Part shown: piece by piece, positions 1 through 5,651 of the stretch
Position numbering within the stretch: position 1 is the stretch's first letter
Layout of the letters: every line of letters begins with the position of its first letter
Assembly (NCBI GenBank): GCA_937868555.1
Contig: CALMNI010000179.1
Coordinates: forward strand, 1 to 5,881
Source of the DNA: an uncultured bacterium
Lineage (GTDB): Bacteria; Patescibacteriota; Patescibacteriia; Patescibacteriales; Patescibacteriaceae
Direction: 5' to 3'
DNA: 5,881 nt
The notes under the pieces: model-generated
The model's input: the letters and a program-made list of their open reading frames with translations, nothing else
What the model was told of the DNA's origin: nothing
The model's database searches: none
Program-made: the position numbers and the translations under genes

Positions 1-32
1 ATTTACAAAAATAAGTAAACAATTTTTAATAT

Positions 33-70
33 AAGATCTTGGTTGTATTCTGCCAAGATCTTTTTATTTT
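33..70 (+). terminator. Rho-independent terminator of an upstream gene
   Basis: A perfect 10-bp inverted repeat (AAGATCTTGG at 33-42 and CCAAGATCTT at 53-62) encloses a 10-base loop. It runs straight into a T-rich tract, TTTTTATTTT, at 61-70. The T-tract lies on the right side only, so it acts on + strand transcription and most likely ends a gene that lies left of the window. No coding sequence for that gene is visible in bases 1-32. The stem is only moderately GC-rich, but the shape is canonical. Confidence 0.8.
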
Positions 71-128
71 GTAATAAATAAAGTCCATTGCTGTATATAC
101 CATTAAGCGCTTGTCGTGCTATCTGAGC

Positions 129-157
129 TTGCAAAAAAAGCCCATTTTTTCTATACT
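129..157 (+). promoter_or_regulatory. Sigma70-type promoter for the five-gene block
   Basis: A -35-like TTGCAA (129-134, 4 of 6 consensus bases) and a -10-like TATACT (152-157, 5 of 6) are separated by exactly 17 bases. Transcription would start near 163-166, about 22-25 bases before the ATG at 188. This excludes the GTG at 116 as start of the first gene on this transcript. A weaker alternative (TTGTAA at 69-74, TATATA at 94-99, spacer 19) lies just after the upstream terminator. An 8-base palindrome, AAGCGCTT (105-112), sits upstream of the -35; it could be an operator, but one copy is weak evidence. Confidence 0.6.
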
Positions 158-187
158 ATTGAAGCAATTAATGTTTATTACATCTAT

Positions 188-661
188 ATGGAAGAAACTA
201 CTCAATCAAAAGCCGGAGGAAAATTTTGGCTTTGGCTTATTCTCATTTTTATTCCAGTCGGCATAATCGCTTTTGCCGTAACGCAAAAACAGTCGCAATT
301 TTTTAGCCAGCAATCTAATACTACTGGAGCAATAGCAGGAAAAAATTCTACGCCGCTTCCGGTTGGATATAAGGACGGAAGTTTTACGGCCGTAGGGTCA
401 TACATGTCTCCGGGAGGTAATGAGTTGCTTGGCGTTACGCTGACGCTTAGCAATGGAATTATCACCGATAGCACTGTAGATCTTAAAGCGGATAGACCAA
501 TCTCTTTGCGCTATCAGCAAATGTTTGCTGATAATTATAAAGCAGAAGTAATAGGAAAAAAGATTGATCAGCTCAATATTAATAAGATTTCCGGCTCATC
601 ATTAACGCCGCAGGGTTTTAATGATGCTCTTCTTAAAATAAAAGCGGAAGCCAAAGCTTAA
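188..661 (+). CDS. Membrane-anchored FMN-binding domain protein (NqrC/RnfG-type FMN_bind)
   Basis: This 157-residue protein is probably an electron carrier holding covalently attached FMN. Residues 13-31 form one hydrophobic membrane anchor after a short polar N-terminus. A Q/S/T-rich linker (about 33-58) follows, then an FMN_bind domain from YKDGSFT (61-67) to the end. Family landmarks are the GxITDxTV turn (90-97), RYQQMF (108-113), the VxGKxID stretch (121-127) and the flavinylation-like motif SGSSLT (135-140). The known consensus is roughly D-g-x-(S/T)-g-A-(T/S), so Ser138 takes the acceptor position, with Ser137 replacing Ala and Asn132 replacing Asp; Thr140 is another possible acceptor. 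There are no cysteines, so it is not a lipoprotein. The ATG at 188 is preferred over GTG at 116 because the promoter lies between them and the 24-residue extension looks non-native. apbE follows after 5 bases, which strongly supports the role. Membrane orientation is not certain, since charges flanking the anchor are nearly balanced. Confidence 0.88.
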   Translation: MEETTQSKAGGKFWLWLILIFIPVGIIAFAVTQKQSQFFSQQSNTTGAIAGKNSTPLPVGYKDGSFTAVGSYMSPGGNELLGVTLTLSNGIITDSTVDLKADRPISLRYQQMFADNYKAEVIGKKIDQLNINKISGSSLTPQGFNDALLKIKAEAKA

Positions 662-666
662 CTTAT

Positions 667-1551
667 ATGGGCAATACGCCCGCATCTATTACCTTCGAGG
701 CCATCGGGACTTTGTGGCGCATTGATATCCCCGATGGTCTTTTAGCGTCTCAGAGAGAAAAAATTGAAAACACAATAAAAGAACGCATTGAAATTTTTGA
801 TAAACATTATTCTCGTTTCCGCGGTGATTCTTTGGTAACGGCGATATCACAGGCATCTGGTAATTATGAATTACCCGAGGACGCTATAAAACTTTTTGAG
901 CTATACGAAAAAGCATATGATGTGACCAAGGGAGCTGTTACCCCGCTCATAGGTCAAGTATTATCGGATGCCGGGTATGATGCCAATTACTCATTGCATC
1001 CCGGTATTTTGCATACGCCTCCGGCTTGGAAAGATGTGATGTCGCGTGAAGGGCGCATATTGCAGGTAACAACTCCATCGTTGCTTGATTTTGGAGCCGC
1101 TGGCAAGGGCTACCTCATTGATATTGTGGCTGCTATACTTACAGATGAGGGAATTACTGCATTTTGCGTTGATGCCGGCGGAGATATATCGTATCATTCA
1201 GCCGCACAGAACTCTCTCAGAGTAGCACTCGAGAACCCCGATGATGCTACGGAAGCGATTGGAACGGTTACAATTCTTAACCAAAGCATCTGCGGATCGG
1301 CTGGCAATAGACGGCAATGGGCAAATTTCCACCATATTATAGATCCCTTTTCTTTGTCTTCCCCGCGGCATTTAAAAGCCGTTTGGACAATCGCTGGTAC
1401 GGCTTCTATAGCTGATATGATGACAACTTGTTTATTTTTCAAGGCTCCGGAGTACATGCTGCAGTATTTTGATTTTGATTATCTGCTTATGAAAGCAGAT
1501 AATAGCATTGAACATTCAGCAGCTTTTCAGGCTGACTTATTTATACAGTAA
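667..1551 (+). CDS. apbE: FAD:protein FMN transferase (ApbE family), without signal peptide
   Basis: ApbE enzymes split FAD and transfer FMN through a phosphoester bond to a Thr or Ser of target flavoproteins, using Mg2+. The likely target is the FMN-binding protein encoded 5 bases upstream. Family motifs appear in the expected order: SRFRGDS (49-55), TKGAVTPLIG (87-96), LDFGAAGKGYLID (140-152), VDAGGD (168-173) and HHIIDP (222-227). Near the C-terminus come Asp250 and Thr254 with the D-x3-T spacing of the family's metal-binding residues. The length, 294 residues, is typical for the catalytic domain alone. The domain begins within about 10 residues of the start. There is no hydrophobic signal or lipobox Cys, and an in-frame TAA at 634-636 rules out a longer N-terminus. 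Many studied ApbE proteins are exported, so this one may act in the cytoplasm. The next gene starts 1 base after the stop. Confidence 0.95.
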   Translation: MGNTPASITFEAIGTLWRIDIPDGLLASQREKIENTIKERIEIFDKHYSRFRGDSLVTAISQASGNYELPEDAIKLFELYEKAYDVTKGAVTPLIGQVLSDAGYDANYSLHPGILHTPPAWKDVMSREGRILQVTTPSLLDFGAAGKGYLIDIVAAILTDEGITAFCVDAGGDISYHSAAQNSLRVALENPDDATEAIGTVTILNQSICGSAGNRRQWANFHHIIDPFSLSSPRHLKAVWTIAGTASIADMMTTCLFFKAPEYMLQYFDFDYLLMKADNSIEHSAAFQADLFIQ

Positions 1552-1552
1552 T

Positions 1553-3043
1553 ATGACAATTCCCTTAGTAGATAAATTTCTTAATACGATAACAATGTAC
1601 CGGTTGGTGCTTTATGGTTTGGGAGCACTCGCAATCATATCAATAGTTTTAGCATTGTTTGGCATACTCCCATTTTCACCGTGGGCAATGCTAGTATCAC
1701 TTATTATTTTATTAGCCTTTTGTTTTGGTACTAATGTTTTGTTATCGCAATTAAGCGGCCAGCCTTTAAATATAGAATCGGCCGATATAACGGCACTGAT
1801 TTTGTTTTTTATCTTAGTACCGCCCACTTCCGGAATGGATATGGCCTTGGTTGCGGGCACAGCTTTTTTGGCCATGATTTCTAAGCATGTTTTTGCCTTG
1901 CAGCGCAAACATATTTTTAATCCGGCGGCTATTGCCCTTGTTATTATGGGGGTTTTTGGATCAGGCTTGGGGATTTGGTGGGTGGCGACGCCCTATCTTC
2001 TACCCTTAGTTTTAATATTAGCTTTTTTTGTTGTCCGTAAGATTCGCCGTTTTCCATTATTCTTTTCATTTCTTTTCGCTGCATGTGCGATGTTGCTGAT
2101 TACTGGCTTGCAAAGCGGTGCAAGTATAATCGAAATTTTAAGCCAATCTTTTGTTTCTTACCCTTTGTTATTTTTAGGCGGAATAATGCTGACTGAGCCT
2201 TTGACTACGCCGCCGACAAAAAAATTGCAGACCGTGTACGGAGCAGTTGTCGGCGTACTGTTTGGGTTGCAATTTCATCTCGGCCCATTCTACTCGACGC
2301 CGGAATTAGCGATAGTTTTAGGAAACATTTTTTCTTATATTGTCAGTCCTAAGGAAAAATTAAAACTGGCGCTAGCTTCCAGTCGTCGTTTGTCAGCAGA
2401 TATATATGAATTTGTTTTTTCTAGTCCCAACAAATTATTATTTAAGGCCGGACAATACCTTGAATGGACTCTGCCGCGCTTCTTTTTTGATGACCGAGGC
2501 AATAGGCGTTATTTTACCATCGCCTCTTCCCCAACTGAGCATGAAATAAGAATTGGAGTCAGGGTAAGCAACAAACCAAGCCGCTTTAAAAAGGCATTAC
2601 TAGAGATGAAAGCCGGTGAAACGATATGGGCGAGCCAGCTAGCCGGAGATTTTGTCTTGCCAAATGATGTACATAAAAAATTAGTTTTCATTGCCGGCGG
2701 AATTGGCATCACGCCTTTTCGCAGCATGCTTAAATATATAATTGATGTAAAAGAACAAAGAGATATTGTTTTGTTATATGCCTGCATTACTAAAGAATAT
2801 TTTGTCTATCAAGATATTTTTAATGAAGCTGCCGCGGCTAGCGGTGTAAAAACAGTTTTTCTACCTACTGATACCGATGGCTATTTAACACCCGAAAGGC
2901 TGGCGGCGGAAGTGCCGGATTTTAAAGAACGTATATTTTATCTTTCTGGGCCCATTAGCATGGTCAATGCCTACCAGCGGCTATTGTTAAGTTTACATGT
3001 TGCTCGTTCGCAGATAATGAAAGATTATTTCCCGGGTTTTTAG
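1553..3043 (+). CDS. NqrB/RnfD-like membrane protein fused to a ferredoxin-NADP-reductase-like domain
   Basis: This 496-residue protein appears to carry electrons from NAD(P)H into or across the membrane. Residues 15-265 hold about ten hydrophobic segments. Landmarks of the NqrB/RnfD family are KHIFNPAA (119-126) and MLTEPLTTPPT (212-222), followed by a YGAxxG stretch. SGAS (188-191) sits where NqrB/RnfD carry their flavinylation site and could bind FMN at Ser191, but this is uncertain. Residues 266-496 form a cytoplasmic FNR-like domain. It has an RYFTIASSP FAD motif (319-327; RxYS-like with Phe321 for Tyr), the nucleotide-binding AGGIGITP (381-388), LSGPISM (464-470; Ser465 replaces the usual Cys) and an aromatic C-terminal tail. 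There is no 2Fe-2S domain, unlike NqrF. The ATG at 1553 follows the apbE stop by 1 base and is preferred to the overlapping TTG at 1508. Together with the two preceding genes it forms a minimal flavin relay, probably delivering electrons to the FMN-binding protein. Confidence 0.88.
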   Translation: MTIPLVDKFLNTITMYRLVLYGLGALAIISIVLALFGILPFSPWAMLVSLIILLAFCFGTNVLLSQLSGQPLNIESADITALILFFILVPPTSGMDMALVAGTAFLAMISKHVFALQRKHIFNPAAIALVIMGVFGSGLGIWWVATPYLLPLVLILAFFVVRKIRRFPLFFSFLFAACAMLLITGLQSGASIIEILSQSFVSYPLLFLGGIMLTEPLTTPPTKKLQTVYGAVVGVLFGLQFHLGPFYSTPELAIVLGNIFSYIVSPKEKLKLALASSRRLSADIYEFVFSSPNKLLFKAGQYLEWTLPRFFFDDRGNRRYFTIASSPTEHEIRIGVRVSNKPSRFKKALLEMKAGETIWASQLAGDFVLPNDVHKKLVFIAGGIGITPFRSMLKYIIDVKEQRDIVLLYACITKEYFVYQDIFNEAAAASGVKTVFLPTDTDGYLTPERLAAEVPDFKERIFYLSGPISMVNAYQRLLLSLHVARSQIMKDYFPGF

Positions 3044-3051
3044 CACCGAAT

Positions 3052-4425
3052 ATGCCTATTAACAGTGAAGAAGTAAAACAAGCAGTTTTTAGCAATAAGC
3101 CTGTTTTAAAGAAAACGATTCAAGATAACGAAGGAAAAACGTTAGCGGCTTATTTTGAACATATGTTTGTTGAGAGCTCCTTTGATTATGAACGGCGCAA
3201 AGATTTAATAGGGGTTGTAGCGAATACGTGCTCTGAATTGCTTGGGATAGAAACGGCTGAGGCGCTTACTGCTTCTCTAGAGAATAACTATTTTGCTTCA
3301 ACAGCGGATCATCATGGATTTATAGGGCACCCGTTTTTTTTTAATGCTGATATGTGCCAATCGTTGGCAGCGATGCAGCGCAACCAACAAGCGGTTTTAA
3401 TTTTAAGCTGCGGCAGTATTGCGATGAATAATTCCTCTTTTCCTCGAGGATTATTGGTGCATGATGAAAAACTTGAGGAACGGCGTTTACATTTTTTCAG
3501 TACTAAATATAGACATGTTCCCGTGCATGCTATGTCCGCATATACGAAAGAGCAAGAATCCCGTATTCTCAAAGAGTTGAATAGCATTGATCTTGCTGCT
3601 GCAAAAAAAGATTTATTAAAAAGAGTAATCAGTGAGGTTTGTTTTTCTACAGCTGTAATGGAAGAAACATCATTTTCTCATCAAGCAACTATTGTAAATA
3701 ATGCTTTGTGGAAATTAATTCCCGGACAAGAGAAGGTTGAGTTTATACAGCTCGAACAAGAGGAAATAACAAGGCGTTTATTATTGCAATTTCATTTTGA
3801 AACCGAAACACTGCTGTGGCGATTGTTATTCAACCCTAATTTTCGAAAAGCTTTCGCTCGTCATTTTGATGGCATTACGGGAGCCTTTAATACCAAATCT
3901 AAGCGGGGATCATATATGTTTTGGGCATTACGAGAGGGGAAACGCATTGCTTTGGAATATGATGGCAAACATTTAGTTTCAACTGACGGATTGCTTATTA
4001 TTCCCTTTGAGGCGGAAGTAATTGAACGGGAATTAAAAGCGAAAAGATTAATACCGACAATGGCTTTATCTTTTATTGTGTTAAGCTTTTATTACGGGCT
4101 TCGGTGCGGCGGCGGGTTTAGCCAAATTAATTATTTGGGAGAAATCAAAAGAGCGTACATGGGCTTGCTTGCGGAAATGGAAGAACTTGACGAGAATAAA
4201 AGAGTTGAACCTATAGATACAGAATTTTTCTGCGGCGAATTTGTCATGATGGAACATAAAAATAAAAAAGCAGCCTTTGCTTTAGACATGCTATTGTCTG
4301 ATCGTACTATAATAGAGAAAGTTATTAGTACAGCCTTTCATACTAAATCCTTAGGTGCCTCCGTTGAGGCGATGATGCCAGAGTTTTATAAAATTATTAC
4401 GGGAACCTATCCTTCGTATGTCTAA
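3052..4425 (+). CDS. Unrecognised 457-residue protein, likely partner of the downstream ATP-grasp ligase
   Basis: I do not recognise this family. The protein is full length, has no signal peptide and is probably cytoplasmic. Blocks that look constrained are TADHHGFIGHPFF (84-96; His87, His88 and His93 could bind metal or act in catalysis), ILSCGSIAMNN (117-127; Cys120), the FPRGLL turn (130-135), a helical charged region around 225-270, and GLRCGGGFSQINYLGE (349-364) after a hydrophobic stretch (333-350) that may be a buried helix. These blocks suggest an enzyme, but no fold can be named. The start lies 8 bases after the preceding stop with no Shine-Dalgarno sequence. The 3' end overlaps the ATP-grasp gene by 8 bases, implying coupled translation and a shared pathway. 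Base composition resembles its neighbours, so there is no sign of recent transfer. That it is a real gene is near certain; its function is open. Confidence 0.9.
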   Translation: MPINSEEVKQAVFSNKPVLKKTIQDNEGKTLAAYFEHMFVESSFDYERRKDLIGVVANTCSELLGIETAEALTASLENNYFASTADHHGFIGHPFFFNADMCQSLAAMQRNQQAVLILSCGSIAMNNSSFPRGLLVHDEKLEERRLHFFSTKYRHVPVHAMSAYTKEQESRILKELNSIDLAAAKKDLLKRVISEVCFSTAVMEETSFSHQATIVNNALWKLIPGQEKVEFIQLEQEEITRRLLLQFHFETETLLWRLLFNPNFRKAFARHFDGITGAFNTKSKRGSYMFWALREGKRIALEYDGKHLVSTDGLLIIPFEAEVIERELKAKRLIPTMALSFIVLSFYYGLRCGGGFSQINYLGEIKRAYMGLLAEMEELDENKRVEPIDTEFFCGEFVMMEHKNKKAAFALDMLLSDRTIIEKVISTAFHTKSLGASVEAMMPEFYKIITGTYPSYV

Positions 4426-5599
4426 ATGCCCTTATTGCGGAAATAATCCAACACCTCATTTGTTATCATGGATTAATGAATCAATGACTGTTTTAATGAC
4501 GCCTTTAAATAGGGCAATTTTTGGCAACTTAATTGGTAAGCAGTCTTTTAGATCTTTAGAATTTATTTTTTCTCCCCTGGTTCGTTTTTGCGAATATATT
4601 GGCTGGGTGACGTATGGGCAGGAAATTACTCCTAAAACCAGTTCGCGCGCTAAAGTGTTATGGCAAGAAGCTAAGCGTCGGGGAATTAATATGGAAAGTG
4701 TTTTATTATTCGGACGTGATAATGATTCCTACAGGGTTTGTATCAAGGGGAAATATATTTATTTTTCGGGGTTGCCTCGGCCAGAATATATGGAAAAAAC
4801 GGCTGAATGGTGGATGGACGACAAAGCTTTGGTAAAAAAGAGATTAAGCGCTTTCTCAGTTCCGGTTTCAAAAGGAGGAAGTTTTTCTCATTATATACCG
4901 TTACGAAAAGCTTTTAGGAAGTTGGAAAAACCAGTAATTATAAAACCTCGATTAGGATCGCGCGGACGCCATACCACGACTTTTATTTATACTGAGGAGC
5001 AATTGAAGAAGGCTTTTAAAATTGCAAAGCAGCTTTGTCACTGGGTTGTTGTGGAAGAGCATTTAGTAGGCAGTGTCTATCGAGGAACAGTTATTGATGG
5101 AACCTTAGTAGGCGTTTTGCGCGGCGATCCGCCCCGTATCACGGGCGATGGTAAACACACTGTCCGTCAATTGATTGAATTAAAAAATAGCAGCAGGCAT
5201 GAGCGAGTGAGCGAGGTTTTGTTTTCCAAAGAACTAGAAGCTTTCTTGCAGCGAAATACTATGTCGCTCGATGATGTTCTGCCCCACGGGAAAAGAATTG
5301 ATATTTCTGAAAAAATTGGCGTGTCGTATGGCGGTTTTCGAGGCGAAGAAAGCCATATTATTCACCCTGAAACAAAGCGTTTGCTTGAACTTGGTGCCGC
5401 GGCCATCGGCGATCCCATTCTTGGTTTTGATTTTATTATAGAAGATATCACCAAATCACCCTCAGAGCAGAAGTGGGGTATTATAGAATGCAATGGAGTC
5501 CCTTTTATTGATTTACATCATGATCCCATTGAGGGACCGGAAATAAATGTTGCCAAGCATATATGGGATTTTGTTGAAAAACATCCTTATTACTATTAG
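4418..5599 (+). CDS. ATP-grasp ligase with cyanophycin-synthetase-like core
   Basis: ATP-grasp enzymes join a carboxylate, activated as an acyl phosphate, to an amine or thiol. Here the fold spans about residues 130-385 of 393. Visible parts are the nucleotide-binding KPVIIKPRLGSRGRH (171-185; Lys176 and a glycine-rich loop), VVEEH (211-215), and a YRGTVIDG to GDPPRITGDGKHTV stretch (221-249) closely matching the ATP-grasp domain of cyanophycin synthetase and bifunctional glutathione synthetases. The GFDFI strand (336-340) and IIECNGVP (355-362) follow, with Glu357 and Asn359 as likely Mg2+ ligands. The ending HHDPIEGPEINVAKHI (367-382) also resembles the cyanophycin family. The Mur-ligase half of cyanophycin synthetase is missing, so it is not that enzyme. 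The N-terminus bears CPYCGN (4-9), a half zinc-ribbon-like motif with no obvious second CxxC. The substrate is unknown, perhaps a peptide or amino acid. The start is fixed by the 8-base overlap with the upstream gene. Confidence 0.87.
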   Translation: MSKCPYCGNNPTPHLLSWINESMTVLMTPLNRAIFGNLIGKQSFRSLEFIFSPLVRFCEYIGWVTYGQEITPKTSSRAKVLWQEAKRRGINMESVLLFGRDNDSYRVCIKGKYIYFSGLPRPEYMEKTAEWWMDDKALVKKRLSAFSVPVSKGGSFSHYIPLRKAFRKLEKPVIIKPRLGSRGRHTTTFIYTEEQLKKAFKIAKQLCHWVVVEEHLVGSVYRGTVIDGTLVGVLRGDPPRITGDGKHTVRQLIELKNSSRHERVSEVLFSKELEAFLQRNTMSLDDVLPHGKRIDISEKIGVSYGGFRGEESHIIHPETKRLLELGAAAIGDPILGFDFIIEDITKSPSEQKWGIIECNGVPFIDLHHDPIEGPEINVAKHIWDFVEKHPYYY

Positions 5600-5611
5600 A
5601 AAGTAAAAATT

Positions 5612-5641
5612 AAAAAAACTCTCCCGTAGGAGAGTTTTTTT
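5612..5641. terminator. Bidirectional intrinsic terminator between convergent genes
   Basis: CTCTCC (5619-5624) pairs with GGAGAG (5629-5634) across the 4-base loop CGTA. The seven A at 5612-5618 pair with the seven T at 5635-5641, giving a perfect 13-bp hairpin. Each strand therefore has a GC-rich core followed by a U-tract. It lies 12 bases after the stop of the + strand ATP-grasp gene and 10 bases beyond the stop of the - strand DUF378-type gene, so it can serve both. Confidence 0.92.
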
Positions 5642-5651
5642 AAAAGCAACC

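Noticed and set aside
105..112. Palindrome AAGCGCTT upstream of the promoter as an operator
   Set aside because: It is a single 8-base palindrome with no second copy and no regulator gene nearby; too weak to list as a site.
116..187. Longer version of the FMN-binding protein from GTG at 116
   Set aside because: The promoter elements at 129-157 lie inside this extension, and the added 24 residues precede a typical anchor beginning after ATG 188. It would be possible only if the weaker promoter around 69-99 were used.
1508..1552. Earlier TTG start for the RnfD-FNR fusion, overlapping apbE by 44 bases
   Set aside because: The ATG at 1553, one base after the apbE stop, fits the packing of the block, and the extra 15 residues resemble no part of the family.
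4418..5599. Calling the ATP-grasp gene cyanophycin synthetase
   Set aside because: Only the ATP-grasp portion is present. The Mur-ligase half is absent and the N-terminus is unrelated, so the substrate cannot be assigned.
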